From contig JAHJHI010000019.1 of NCBI GenBank assembly GCA_018824085.1, forward strand, positions 1-34,731: DNA of 34,731 nucleotides, in the 5' to 3' direction. Below are positions 6,961 to 16,313 of the stretch, piece after piece. Under the pieces are notes generated by a model, which saw nothing but the letters and a program-made list of their open reading frames with translations, did no database searches and was not told where the DNA came from. Position numbers and translations under genes: made by a program. This DNA is from Gammaproteobacteria bacterium (GTDB taxonomy: Bacteria; Pseudomonadota; Gammaproteobacteria; Burkholderiales; Rhodocyclaceae). Numbering within the stretch: the stretch's first letter is position 1; each line of letters begins with the position of its first letter.

Positions 6961-8751
6961 TTGACGCGCCTTCGGTACGTTCTGTGCCTGTTCGCGCTGA
7001 CCGTGCTCCACGCCGGGCAGCCGGCGCGGGCGGCCGAGGGCGAGGTGGCGGACGAGGCGTCCGCCGATGCTGACGATGCACCGTCGGCCGGTGCCGGCAC
7101 GCTCGCGCTTGACGCGCCGGCGCTGTCAAAACCGGTGCGTGACATGCTCTTGCGGCACGCACGATCGCTGGTGCTGCGCGAGCCGCTGACCGACGAGCGC
7201 TCCCGCCGTCGCGCGCTGCGGCGCATCCGGCGGGAGGTGAGCGATCTGCTCGCCACCGAAGGCTATTTCACGCCGCAGTTCGACATCGCCGGCGATCCGC
7301 CGTCGCTGCGCATCGAACCCGGTGCGCAGGCGGTGATCGGCGACGTGGCCATCGAGTTTGAAGGCGATCTCGCGGGCGACACCCCGGAGCATGGCGAGCG
7401 GCGCGAAGCGCTGCGCATGTCCTGGCGGCTGTCCGCCGGCAAGCCGTTCCGGCAGTCCGACTGGTCGGCCGCCAAACAGGCCCTGCTGGACGACCTGCAG
7501 GCGCGCGACTACGCCGCCGGCTCGCTCGCCGGCAGCCGCGCCGAAGTCGATCCCGAAGCGGCGAAGGTGGCGCTGCAGGTGCGCCTGGACAGCGGCCCCG
7601 CATTCCGTTTCGGCGACATCGAAGCGGTCGGGCTGGCGCTGCACGACCTCGATCTGGTGCGCCGCTATTCCTCGCTGCGCCCCGGCGACCCCTATTCGGT
7701 CGATGCGCTGCTCGCGTTCGAGCGCTCGTTGCAGGCGTCGCCCTATTTCAGTTCGGCACAGATATCGGTGGACCGCGATCCGGCGCGTGCAGCCGCCACG
7801 CCGGTCACCGTGAGCGTTGCCGAATCGAGCCCGAAGAAGCTGTCGTTCAGCGCAGGCCTGAGCAGCAACACCGGCTATCGCGGCGAAGTCGGCTGGACGC
7901 AGAACAACCTGTTCGACCGCTCCTGGCTGCTCACCAGCGCGGTGCGCCTGGAGCAGCTGCGCCAGATCGCGTTCGCCGACATCATGCTGCCGCCCGCGAC
8001 CGACGGCTATCGGGACAGCTTTGGCGTGCTCGCCGAGTCGGCCGACATCCAGGACCTGATCACCCGGCGTGTCGGCGTGGGCGCGGTGCGCGCGCGCGTG
8101 CGCGGCGACATCGAAATCCGCCACTCGCTGAGCCTGCAGCGCGAGCAACGCGAGATCGACGGGCTCGTCACCAGCACGCAGCAGTCGCTCGCGCTGAATA
8201 CCTCCTGGACCTGGCGCCGCGTCGACGACCTGTTCAACCCGCGCGACGGCTGGGTGCTCAATGCGCAGGTCGGCGGCGGGCTGAAAGGTGTGCTGTCGGA
8301 CACCAACTTCGTTCGCGGCTACCTGAAAGGGCAATGGTTCCTGCCAATCGGCGCGCGCGACCAGCTCATCCTGCGCGGCGAAGCCGGCCTGACGGCGGGT
8401 GCCGCCGAATCGTTGCCGCAGGACTTCCTGTTCCGCACCGGCGGGTCGACCTCGGTGCGCGGCTACGACTATCTCGCGCTCGGCGTGCGCCAGGGCAGTG
8501 CCATCGTCGGCGGGCGCCTGCTTGGTGTCGCCAGCGTCGAATACGTGCACTGGATGTCGGCGCAGTGGGGCGCCGCCTTCTTCGTTGACGCCGGTGACGC
8601 GGCCGACAGCCGCAAGGACTTCGACACCGCTTTCGGCGTCGGCGCCGGCGTGCGCTGGCGCTCGCCTGCCGGCCCGATCGCGTTCGACATCGCCTACGGC
8701 GAGCGCGAAAAAACCTGGCGTCCGCACTTTTCACTGGCCATCGCGTTCTGA
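6961..8751 (+). CDS. tamA: TamA, outer-membrane translocation and assembly module (Omp85 family)
   Basis: This is a 596-residue Omp85-family protein. It has a signal peptide (about 1-24), a soluble region consistent with three POTRA domains, and a C-terminal beta-barrel (from about 300). The Omp85 lid motif is seen in GGSTSVRGYDY, and the protein ends in an aromatic residue (SLAIAF), the usual outer-membrane insertion signal. With TamB it helps export or assemble outer-membrane proteins or lipids. The start must be TTG at 6961, because the codon before it is the FKBP stop in the same frame. tamB begins 2 bases after the stop, so the pair is co-transcribed. Confidence 0.92.
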   Translation: MTRLRYVLCLFALTVLHAGQPARAAEGEVADEASADADDAPSAGAGTLALDAPALSKPVRDMLLRHARSLVLREPLTDERSRRRALRRIRREVSDLLATEGYFTPQFDIAGDPPSLRIEPGAQAVIGDVAIEFEGDLAGDTPEHGERREALRMSWRLSAGKPFRQSDWSAAKQALLDDLQARDYAAGSLAGSRAEVDPEAAKVALQVRLDSGPAFRFGDIEAVGLALHDLDLVRRYSSLRPGDPYSVDALLAFERSLQASPYFSSAQISVDRDPARAAATPVTVSVAESSPKKLSFSAGLSSNTGYRGEVGWTQNNLFDRSWLLTSAVRLEQLRQIAFADIMLPPATDGYRDSFGVLAESADIQDLITRRVGVGAVRARVRGDIEIRHSLSLQREQREIDGLVTSTQQSLALNTSWTWRRVDDLFNPRDGWVLNAQVGGGLKGVLSDTNFVRGYLKGQWFLPIGARDQLILRGEAGLTAGAAESLPQDFLFRTGGSTSVRGYDYLALGVRQGSAIVGGRLLGVASVEYVHWMSAQWGAAFFVDAGDAADSRKDFDTAFGVGAGVRWRSPAGPIAFDIAYGEREKTWRPHFSLAIAF

Positions 8752-8753
8752 CC

Positions 8754-11700
8754 ATGACCCAGGCACCCGACGACACCGATAGCCCGCCGCCCGCCGCCAC
8801 GCCGCGCCGTTCCTTGCGCGCGCGCAGCCGCATCGGCGGCGTGGGCATCGCGCTGACCGACATGGTGCTGGTCGCCATGCCGATACTGCTGCTCGGCTGG
8901 CTGCTGGCCAGCAACGGCGGGCTGCGCGCGCTGGCCGCCGGTGCGCAGTGGGCGTTGCCGGCGCTGCAGCAGATCGACGTCGGCAGCGGCAGCCTGCTGT
9001 CGTCGCCGAGGTTCGACGCGCTGCGCTATGACGACGGGCAGATGCGCATCGAAGCCCGCGCCCTTGCGCTCGACTGGCGTCCGTACGCACTGCTCGCCGG
9101 CCGCCTCGATCTGGTGGAACTGTCGATCGACGAACTCGCGGTGGCGACGGCGCCCAGCGACGCGCCGCCGACGGTGCCGGCGCAGCTCGACGCACCGCTT
9201 GCGCTGCGTGCCCACGTCAGCATCGGACGCTTGCGGCTGGGCGATTTCGCGCAGCCCGGCGTCGATGCCGTCGTGCTCGACAAGCTGAGTGCGCGCATCG
9301 AATCCGACGGCCGGTTGCACGTGCTGAGCGACATTGCGCTCGGCACGCCGTGGGGCGCGCTGAGCGGCCACGCGAGCCTGAACGGCGACGCGCCTTTCGC
9401 GCTGTCGGGCGAACTGGCGTTTGCCGGCACGGATTACGCGGCGCAGGCCACGCTGGGCGGTGCGCTGGCCGACGGCGTCACCATCGAAGCGCGTGCCAGC
9501 GGATACGGCCTGTCCGGCAGTGCGGCGCTGCGCGCGCTGCCGTTCGCGGTGCAGCCGCTGGCGGCGCTGCGCCTGGCGCTCGACGCCTTCGATCCGCAGA
9601 AGTTGAACCCGGCGGCACCGGCCGGTCAGTGGACGGTGGAAGCCGACCTGCGTCCGAAGGACGGCGACGCCGGCGTGCTGAGCGGTCCGGTGCGCGCGAG
9701 CAACGGCGCGCCCGGGCGCATCGACGCGCAGCGCGTGCCGGTGACGGCCGTGTCGGCGCGCATCGACGCCTCGCCCGATGCGGTGTCGCTGCACGAACTG
9801 CACGTGCGGCTGGCGGGCGGGGGCGACATCCGCGGTTCCGCCGGCTGGCGCGCGAGCGGCGAGCTGCCGCTGGTGGCGGCGCTCACGCTGCATGAGGTCA
9901 ATGCGGCGGCGCTGCACGGACAGGGCGTGCCGACGAAGCTGGGCGGGCGGGTCGACGTCAGCGCATCGACTGAACGCCAGCAGTTCGAGGTCGATATCAA
10001 GGATGCCGGCCCGAGCCGCATCGCCCTCACCGCCAGCGGCTCGGTCGCCGACGGGCTGGTCACGCTGGCGCGCACGCAGCTCGCCGCGCGTGGTGCGCAG
10101 GCGACGCTGGCCGGCACGCTCAGGCTGGACGACTCGCTGACATTCGCGTTCGACGGCGCCTTGCAGAAGTTCGATCCGTCGGCATTCGCGCGCGTGCCCA
10201 AGGCCCGCCTGTCGGCCACGTTTTCGGCGAGCGGCCGCGTGCAGCCACAGATCGACGCGCGCGTCGACCTTGCTTTCGCACCGAGCACGCTGATGGGCGA
10301 GCCGCTCGGCGGTGCCGTGAAGGCGCGCGTCCGGGGCACGCGCATCAGCGACGCCGACATTGCACTCGACTGGGCCGGCAACCGGCTCGGCGCGCGTGGC
10401 GCGTTCGGCGGCCGCGACGACGTGCTCGACTGGACGCTCGACGCGCAGCGCCTGCAGGCGCTGCGCGAACTTACCGGGCTGGCGCTGGCCGGCCGCGTGC
10501 AGGGGCAAGGCCGGCTTGCCGGCACGCTCGCCGCCCCCCATGGCGACGCGAAGCTGGAGATGCGCGCGCTGCAGCTGGGCGAGCTGGGCAGCGTGGCCAG
10601 TGCCGACATCGACGCCGAACTGGCGCCGGGCGCGGACGGCCGGCTGCGGCTGGCGCTCGACGCGACGGACCTGCGCAGCCCGTCGGCGCCGGCGGCGGTC
10701 GAGCACCTGCGTGTCGATATCGATGGCTCCCGCGCGGCGCATCGCATGAGCGCCGACGTGCGGATGGCGGAACAGAAGGAAGAGCGGGCGTCGCGCAACG
10801 ACGCGCCGGTGCGCCAGTCGCTGAAGCTGGCGGCGCATGGTGCGCTGGGCGACGGTCCCGCGTGGTCCGGCGTGCTGGACAGTGTGGCGCTCGTGCTGTC
10901 GCCCGAACTGAGCGCCACGCTGTCGGCGCCGGTGCCGCTGAGTGCGTCGGCGCAGCGCGTGGCGCTCGGTTCGGCGAAGTTCGCGCTGACCGGCGACGGC
11001 GAGCTGGTGCTCGACCGTACCGAATGGACGCCGGAACGCATCGACGCAGTCGGCCGGGCGCGCGGCGTGCCGTTGCGCCTGGTGTGGCGCGACCGGGAAG
11101 CGGGCGTTGCCGCGCGTGCGCCGCTGAAGCTGGGCGCGGACTGGTCCGTGCATGCCGCACTCACCGGCGACGAAACGCTGAGCGGGCAGCTGTCCGTATT
11201 CCGGGAGGGCGGAAAGGTTGTCGTGTCCGGTGACGGACGGGTCGAGTTCTCGCTGGACGAAGCCCGCGTGCAGGCTGAGTTCGCCGGCCGCACGGCGACG
11301 GTGACGGCGCGCCTGTCGGGGCCGGAGATCGGCAGTGCGGCGGCGCGCGTGCGCGTGCCGATGCGGCGTGACGACGGCATCTGGCAACCGGATCTTGATG
11401 CGCCGGTGACGGGCGAGGCGACGCTTGATCTGCCGTCGCTGGCCTGGATCGGGCGCGCGTTGCGCCCCGACATCACGACCGGTGGTGCCGTGAAGGCGGA
11501 CGTTCGCCTGGCCGGGCGCCTGCGTGCGCCAGAGGTGTCCGGCCGTATCGACGGCGACGGGCTCGCTTTCGCGCTGGCCGATCTCGGACTCAGGCTCGAA
11601 CGCGGCCAGCTGCGCGCGCAGTTCACCGGCGACCGCCTGAAGCTGGAGAACCTGAGTTTCGAGAGCGACAACATGAGTCCGCCGGCCGACGCGCGACTGA

Positions 11701-12752
11701 AGGCCGCGCAACTGACGCGCGAGCCGGGGCGCCTGTCGGCCAGCGGCGAGGTCGACATCGCCACTGCGCGCGCCGACATCGCCATCGCCGTGCGCCACTT
11801 CGTGCCGCTGCAAGGCGGCGACCAGTGGCTCATGCTGTCGGGCGACGGCACGCTGAACGGCTCATCGAAGGACGGCATGGCGCTCAAGCTCGCGCTGGCG
11901 GCCGATGCCGGCCTGTTCACTGTGCCCGAACAGTCGCCGCCCTCACTGGGCGACGACGTGGTGATCAAGGGCCGCAAGGCGGACGCCGCAGCCGGGCCGC
12001 CGCTCGCGCTTCAGATCGACATCGATCTTGGCGAGCGCCTGTATTTCCGGGGGCGCGGGCTCGATACGCGCCTGGCCGGCACGCTGGCACTGCGCGACAG
12101 CGGTCGCGGCCTGGGCGCCACCGGCAACATCCGGACGGTGGACGGGCGCTATCGTGCCTATGGCCAGAATCTGGTCATCGATCGGGGTGTCATCAGCTTT
12201 CAGGGCTCGCTCGCCAACCCGGGGCTGAACGTGCGCGCGCTGCGACCGGACATTCCGGTGCAGGCCGGGGTGGAGGTCAGTGGCACGGTGCAGCGGCCGC
12301 GCGTGCGTCTGGTGTCCGATACCGCGATGCCCGACAGTGAAAAGTTGTCCTGGATCGTGCTCGGTCGCGGCCAGGACGCGGCCGGCGGTTCCGACCTGTC
12401 GCTGCTGGCGACGGCGGCCGGCGCGCTGCTCGGTGGCGAGGGCGACGGCATGACGGGGTCACTCGCGCAGGCGCTCGGACTGGACCAGATATCGCTTGCG
12501 CAAAGCTCGACCGACAGCGGCCCGCGCAGCCAGGTCGTGAGCTCGTCGGGTGGCAACACGACGGTTGGCGGTCAGGTGGTGAGCGTCGGCAAGCGCCTGT
12601 CGTCGAATGCGCTGCTGACCTACGAACAGGGCATATCGGGCGCCGGCAGCGTCGTGAAGCTCACCTGGAGCCTCACCCGCCATCTTGCACTGATCGGCAG
12701 TACCGGCACCGAGCAGGCGGTCGACGTGCGCTACGTGTTCTCTTTCAAGTAG
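8754..12752 (+). CDS. tamB: TamB, inner-membrane-anchored translocation/assembly protein
   Basis: This is a 1332-residue protein, typical for TamB. One N-terminal membrane anchor (about 38-60) precedes a very long, low-Cys periplasmic region of beta-helical character with repeating 'D-G-L-L-A-G--R---L-G---V' style segments. The conserved C-terminal DUF490 domain contains ATGNIRTVDGRYRAYGQ and GVISFQGSL-NPGLN-RA, and ends in the expected VRYVFSFK. It bridges the periplasm and works with TamA in delivering outer-membrane components. ATG at 8754 is 2 bases past the tamA stop. Confidence 0.93.
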   Translation: MTQAPDDTDSPPPAATPRRSLRARSRIGGVGIALTDMVLVAMPILLLGWLLASNGGLRALAAGAQWALPALQQIDVGSGSLLSSPRFDALRYDDGQMRIEARALALDWRPYALLAGRLDLVELSIDELAVATAPSDAPPTVPAQLDAPLALRAHVSIGRLRLGDFAQPGVDAVVLDKLSARIESDGRLHVLSDIALGTPWGALSGHASLNGDAPFALSGELAFAGTDYAAQATLGGALADGVTIEARASGYGLSGSAALRALPFAVQPLAALRLALDAFDPQKLNPAAPAGQWTVEADLRPKDGDAGVLSGPVRASNGAPGRIDAQRVPVTAVSARIDASPDAVSLHELHVRLAGGGDIRGSAGWRASGELPLVAALTLHEVNAAALHGQGVPTKLGGRVDVSASTERQQFEVDIKDAGPSRIALTASGSVADGLVTLARTQLAARGAQATLAGTLRLDDSLTFAFDGALQKFDPSAFARVPKARLSATFSASGRVQPQIDARVDLAFAPSTLMGEPLGGAVKARVRGTRISDADIALDWAGNRLGARGAFGGRDDVLDWTLDAQRLQALRELTGLALAGRVQGQGRLAGTLAAPHGDAKLEMRALQLGELGSVASADIDAELAPGADGRLRLALDATDLRSPSAPAAVEHLRVDIDGSRAAHRMSADVRMAEQKEERASRNDAPVRQSLKLAAHGALGDGPAWSGVLDSVALVLSPELSATLSAPVPLSASAQRVALGSAKFALTGDGELVLDRTEWTPERIDAVGRARGVPLRLVWRDREAGVAARAPLKLGADWSVHAALTGDETLSGQLSVFREGGKVVVSGDGRVEFSLDEARVQAEFAGRTATVTARLSGPEIGSAAARVRVPMRRDDGIWQPDLDAPVTGEATLDLPSLAWIGRALRPDITTGGAVKADVRLAGRLRAPEVSGRIDGDGLAFALADLGLRLERGQLRAQFTGDRLKLENLSFESDNMSPPADARLKAAQLTREPGRLSASGEVDIATARADIAIAVRHFVPLQGGDQWLMLSGDGTLNGSSKDGMALKLALAADAGLFTVPEQSPPSLGDDVVIKGRKADAAAGPPLALQIDIDLGERLYFRGRGLDTRLAGTLALRDSGRGLGATGNIRTVDGRYRAYGQNLVIDRGVISFQGSLANPGLNVRALRPDIPVQAGVEVSGTVQRPRVRLVSDTAMPDSEKLSWIVLGRGQDAAGGSDLSLLATAAGALLGGEGDGMTGSLAQALGLDQISLAQSSTDSGPRSQVVSSSGGNTTVGGQVVSVGKRLSSNALLTYEQGISGAGSVVKLTWSLTRHLALIGSTGTEQAVDVRYVFSFK

Positions 12753-12772
12753 CGCCGCCTGTGCGGCGGCGC
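12752..12772. terminator. GC-rich hairpin between convergent tamB and lapA-domain gene
   Basis: The 24-base gap between the two stop codons holds GCGCCGC (12752-12758) pairing with GCGGCGC (12766-12772); a shorter-loop register also forms. It probably terminates both transcripts, though no T-run follows. Confidence 0.5.
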
Positions 12773-12776
12773 GTGG

Positions 12777-13208
12777 TCAGTGCCGCTCGCCGAGCGCGCG
12801 GTCGAGCTTGTCCTCGACCTCGCCGATGACCGCCGCCAGTGAATTGGTGGACTCGCCGGCGAACTGCTTGATCGCCTCGCGCAGGTCGGCGAATTCCTTC
12901 TGCATCGACGCATTCAGTTCGGTGAAGCGCGACGCTTCCGCCTGATCGGCCAGCAGGCGCTGTTCGCGCATTTCCTTCGCGTGGCGGCGCGCTTCGAACA
13001 GCGTCGAGGTGTGCAGCGTGAGCGTGTAGGCGCCGAGCAGCACGAGCAGCAGTGCGGTGCCGCCGAGCAGGATGATGCCGGCCGGCGCATCGATGCTGGC
13101 GACAAGCAGTGACACGCTGACCGGCATGACCAGCACCTGCCAGTTGGCGATGACGAATGCGGAAAGCAGGCCCAGTACCAGAATGCCCAGTGCGCCAATC
13201 AGTTTCAT
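12777..13208 (-). CDS. LapA-domain (DUF1049-like) membrane protein
   Basis: This is a 143-residue protein with two N-terminal membrane helices (about 4-22 and 42-65). A charged, helical cytoplasmic tail (about 68-143), probably coiled coil, follows. The pattern resembles the lipopolysaccharide-assembly LapA/YciS (DUF1049) family, although the tail is longer than usual. A role in envelope biogenesis is likely but not shown by the sequence. Convergent with tamB; its start at 13208 is 77 bases from the stop of the MFS gene, which is on the same strand upstream of it. Confidence 0.65.
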   Translation of the reverse strand: MKLIGALGILVLGLLSAFVIANWQVLVMPVSVSLLVASIDAPAGIILLGGTALLLVLLGAYTLTLHTSTLFEARRHAKEMREQRLLADQAEASRFTELNASMQKEFADLREAIKQFAGESTNSLAAVIGEVEDKLDRALGERH

Positions 13209-13285
13209 GCGGTGTCTCCCCGGTTTGCAATGGCGCGATTGTCACGCATATGTCGTCCGCCCGCCATCGGGGCGGCGTGTGTGCG

Positions 13286-14479
13286 TCACGCGGGGGCCGC
13301 CTCCATGCGTGCTTCGCGGATCGGCAGGTTCACCAGCGCGGCCGCGGCCGCGAGTGCGGCGTCGGCGTACCACATCCACTGGTAGTCACCGGTGTGCGCG
13401 ACCGCGAGCCCGCCCAGCCAGGCGCCGAAGAAGCCGCCGATCTGGTGCGACAGCAGCGTGAGGCCGAACAGCGTCGCCAGATAGCGCGTGCCGAACAGCT
13501 TGCCGACGACGCCGGCGGTCGGCGGCACGGTGGCCAGCCAGGTCACGCCGAGACCGATGGCGAACAGATAGAAGGTCCATTCGGTGCGCGGCGCTGCGAG
13601 ATAGATGACGATGAGCAGCGCGCGCGATGCGTACATCGAGAACAGGATCATCTTGCTGCGCCAGCGCCCCACGGCCCAGCCGGCAAGCAGGCTGCCGGCG
13701 ACGTTCGCGAGTCCGATCAGCGCCAGCGCATTGCCGGCGACCGAAGCCGGCAGGCCGCACAGGCCCACTTCGCCCGGCAGGTGGGTGACCAGAAAGGCGA
13801 TGTGGAACCCGCAGGTGAAGAAGCCGGCGTGCAGCAGCAGATAGCTGCGGTCGCGCAGCGCGTCGCGCACCGCGTGGCGCAGACCGCCGCTGCCGTCCGC
13901 GTGCGCATGGCTGACGCCGGGTTCGCGCGCACGCAGCGCACGGGCCAGCGGCAGCGCCGCCAGCGCGGCAACGGCCAGCGCGTACATCGCGCCCATCCAG
14001 CCGACGGTGGCGATCAGTCTTTGCGCGAGCGGTGCGAACACGAACTGGCCGAGCGAGCCGCCCGCATTGATGATGCCGGAGGCCTGGCCACGCTTTGCCA
14101 CGTCGAGCCGGCGCGTGGCGGCGCCGATGAGCACGGAGAAGCTGCCGGCGCCGGAGCCGGCGGCGGACAGCAGACCCAGCGCGACCACCATGCCGGTGGT
14201 GCTGTCCATGAAGGGCGTCAGCGCGGTGCCGACAGCGAGCACGACGAGGCCGGCGGCGAGCACGCGGCCCGGGCCGTAACGGTCGGCCACGGCGCCGGCG
14301 ACGGGCTGGATGGCACCCCAGACGAACTGGCCGATGGCCAGCGCAAAGCTCAGGCTGACCACACCGAGGCCGGTCGTCGTGTTGATCGGAGAGATGAACA
14401 GGCCGGACGACTGGCGGATGCCCATGGTCACCATCAGCAGCAGGGCGGCGCAGAGGACTGCGGACAGCGAGGCGGGCAT
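13286..14479 (-). CDS. MFS transporter
   Basis: This 397-residue protein has about 12 hydrophobic segments and a central cytoplasmic loop (about 185-205). The MFS signature after helix 2 reads GAVADRYGPGRVL, close to the G---DR-G-R-- consensus. Its general character (MGIRQSSGLFISPI at the first helix) matches the group that includes oxalate/formate and monocarboxylate permeases. The substrate is unknown; a one-carbon acid would fit a methylotroph but nothing in the sequence proves it. Divergent from the YnfA-family gene with 97 bases between them. Confidence 0.85.
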   Translation of the reverse strand: MPASLSAVLCAALLLMVTMGIRQSSGLFISPINTTTGLGVVSLSFALAIGQFVWGAIQPVAGAVADRYGPGRVLAAGLVVLAVGTALTPFMDSTTGMVVALGLLSAAGSGAGSFSVLIGAATRRLDVAKRGQASGIINAGGSLGQFVFAPLAQRLIATVGWMGAMYALAVAALAALPLARALRAREPGVSHAHADGSGGLRHAVRDALRDRSYLLLHAGFFTCGFHIAFLVTHLPGEVGLCGLPASVAGNALALIGLANVAGSLLAGWAVGRWRSKMILFSMYASRALLIVIYLAAPRTEWTFYLFAIGLGVTWLATVPPTAGVVGKLFGTRYLATLFGLTLLSHQIGGFFGAWLGGLAVAHTGDYQWMWYADAALAAAAALVNLPIREARMEAAPA

Positions 14480-14576
14480 GACGGTCGGACTTTCGCGGCG
14501 GGCAGGGATGTCGGCCGCAGGCTAGCACAGGGCGACGCATCGGTAGCAGGGGCGGACTTCGGGGTATCTTCGCGCA

Positions 14577-14909
14577 ATGATGAATGTGCTCAACACCACG
14601 GCGCTGTTCTGCCTGACCGCGCTGGCCGAGATCGTCGGCTGCTATCTGCCATGGCTCTGGCTGAAGGCGCGTGCGCCGGTCTGGGTGCTGCTGCCGGCGG
14701 CGCTGTCGCTGGCCGCGTTCGTCTGGCTGCTGTCGCTGCACCCGACGGCGGCCGGGCGCGTCTATGCTGCCTACGGCGGCGTCTATGTCTGTGTCGCCGT
14801 GCTGTGGCTCTGGCTCGTCGACGGCGAACGTCCGCACGTCTGGGATGTCACCGGTGTGGCGGTCGCCCTTGCCGGCATGGCCATCATCATGTTCGCGCCG
14901 CGATCCTGA
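14577..14909 (+). CDS. YnfA/UPF0060 family inner-membrane protein
   Basis: This is a 110-residue protein with four membrane helices. It matches the UPF0060 pattern: [19 protein letters not shown] at the start, [18 protein letters not shown] in the middle, and a last part with [20 protein letters not shown]. Family members resemble small multidrug-resistance transporters, but a transport role is not established. Start at ATG 14577; a second in-frame ATG follows directly. Confidence 0.88.
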   Translation: MMNVLNTTALFCLTALAEIVGCYLPWLWLKARAPVWVLLPAALSLAAFVWLLSLHPTAAGRVYAAYGGVYVCVAVLWLWLVDGERPHVWDVTGVAVALAGMAIIMFAPRS

Positions 14910-14962
14910 ATTTCCGCCCCGCATCTGTTGCGCGCGGCGCCACCACCCACAGGAGTCAAACC

Positions 14963-15742
14963 ATGGACCTGCAACTGAAGAACCGTCTCGCGCTGGTGTC
15001 CGGCAGTACCGCCGGCATCGGCCACGCCATCGCCGAAGCGCTGCTGCGCGAGGGCGCGCGCGTCATCGTCAATGGCCGCACGCAGGCGGCTGTCGACACC
15101 GCCGTGGCCGGGCTGGGTACCGGCGCCATCGGTTTTGCCGGCGACCTGTCGACCGCAGCCGGCGCCGACGCGCTGGCCCGCGCCCATCCGGATATCGACA
15201 TTCTGGTCAACAACCTGGGCATCTTCGAGCCGAAAGCCTTCGAGGACATTCCGGACGAGGACTGGCTGCGCTTCTTCGAAGTGAATGTGCTGAGCGGCGT
15301 GCGTCTGGCGCGCGCCGTGCTGCCCGGCATGAAGCGGCGCAACTGGGGCCGCATCCTGTTCATTTCGAGCGAGAGCGGCGTGCAGATTCCGGCGGAAATG
15401 ATCCACTACGGCATGACCAAGTCGGCGCAGATCGCGATCGCGCGCGGGCTGGCCGAGTCGGTCGCCGGTACCGGCATCACCGTCAACAGCGTACTGCCGG
15501 GCCCGACCCGTTCGCGCGGTGTCGGCGACTTCGTGCAGGCGATGGCGGACGAGAGCGGGCAGACGTTCGACGAATTCGAGAAGGCGTTCTTCGAGACGGT
15601 GCGTCCGACCTCGCTGATCAAGCGTTTTGCCACGCCCGAGGAAGTGGCCTCCATGGTGGTTTATCTCGCCAGTCCGCTTGCGTCGGCGACGACCGGTGCG
15701 GCGCTGCGCGTCGATGGCGGCGTCGTGAAGAGTGCCTTCTGA
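14963..15742 (+). CDS. short-chain dehydrogenase/reductase (SDR)
   Basis: This is a 259-residue classical SDR with a Rossmann fold. The cofactor motif is GSTAGIG (about 14-20) and the NNLG segment stands for NNAG. The catalytic Ser sits in FISSES and the Tyr-Lys pair in YGMTK. The C-terminal substrate loop is long, and the end reads GAALRVDGGVV. The Arg in VNGRT after the second strand hints at NADPH preference. Start ATG 14963 has AGGAG at 14951-14955. The 3' end overlaps the start of the DUF2127 gene by 11 bases, so the two are probably co-transcribed. Substrate unknown. Confidence 0.9.
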   Translation: MDLQLKNRLALVSGSTAGIGHAIAEALLREGARVIVNGRTQAAVDTAVAGLGTGAIGFAGDLSTAAGADALARAHPDIDILVNNLGIFEPKAFEDIPDEDWLRFFEVNVLSGVRLARAVLPGMKRRNWGRILFISSESGVQIPAEMIHYGMTKSAQIAIARGLAESVAGTGITVNSVLPGPTRSRGVGDFVQAMADESGQTFDEFEKAFFETVRPTSLIKRFATPEEVASMVVYLASPLASATTGAALRVDGGVVKSAF

Positions 15743-16313
15743 ACATCGGTCACCGGCTGCGCCCTCGCGCACGCTGCGCGGCATAGCGCTGCTTGAGGCA
15801 GCCAAGGGCGCGCTGGTGCTGCTGGCCGGATTCGGCCTGCTTTCACTGGTGCACCGGGATGTCCAGCGCATCGCGGAAAGCTTGGTCCGGCACGCCCATC
15901 TGAACCCGGCGTCGCACTATCCGCGCATTTTCGTCGACGCGGCGGCGCAACTGACCGACATGCGCCTGCTCATGCTCGCGGCCGGTGCGGCGGCGTACGC
16001 ATTGGTTCGTTGCGTCGAGGCGTACGGGCTCTGGCATGGGCGGCGCTGGGCGGAGTGGTTTGCGGCGATCACGGGCGCCATCTACGTGCCGTTCGAACTG
16101 CTGGAGATGTTCCGCCACGCGAGCTGGCCCGGCGCCGGGGTATTGGCACTGAACGTGCTGGTCGTCGCTTTCGTGCTCGATCGCCTGCGCCGCCGGCAGC
16201 CCGCACCGGGCGGCAGCGGTTCAGACCGGTCTTTCCGGCACCAGCGCCCTGCGCAACCGGTGAGCACCGACCGCGGCGAGCAACAAGGCGATCGCCCAGT
16301 CCGACCCGGATGA
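15732..16313 (+). CDS. DUF2127 membrane protein
   Basis: This is a 193-residue predicted membrane protein with about four helices. It shows the DUF2127 pattern: LRGIALLEAAKGALVLLAGFGLL-L-HRDV, then LVR-VEAYGLWHGRRWAEWFA and PFELLEM-RH-SW. The GTG start at 15732 lies inside the last codons of the SDR gene. The C-terminal 35 or so residues are hydrophilic, look unconserved, and overlap the convergent CPBP protease gene by 93 bases. Function unknown. Confidence 0.8.
   Translation: MPSEHRSPAAPSRTLRGIALLEAAKGALVLLAGFGLLSLVHRDVQRIAESLVRHAHLNPASHYPRIFVDAAAQLTDMRLLMLAAGAAAYALVRCVEAYGLWHGRRWAEWFAAITGAIYVPFELLEMFRHASWPGAGVLALNVLVVAFVLDRLRRRQPAPGGSGSDRSFRHQRPAQPVSTDRGEQQGDRPVRPG

Noticed and set aside
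8694-11813. Open frame of over 1000 codons on the minus strand opposite tamB
   Set aside because: It lies wholly antisense to a clear TamB with matching ends, is extremely Arg/Gln/Ala-rich with no family pattern, and arises from GC-rich codon bias.
13157-14500. Plus-strand frame running in front of the SDR gene and opposite the MFS gene
   Set aside because: Only the part from 14963 has SDR sequence; the rest is antisense to a well-formed transporter.
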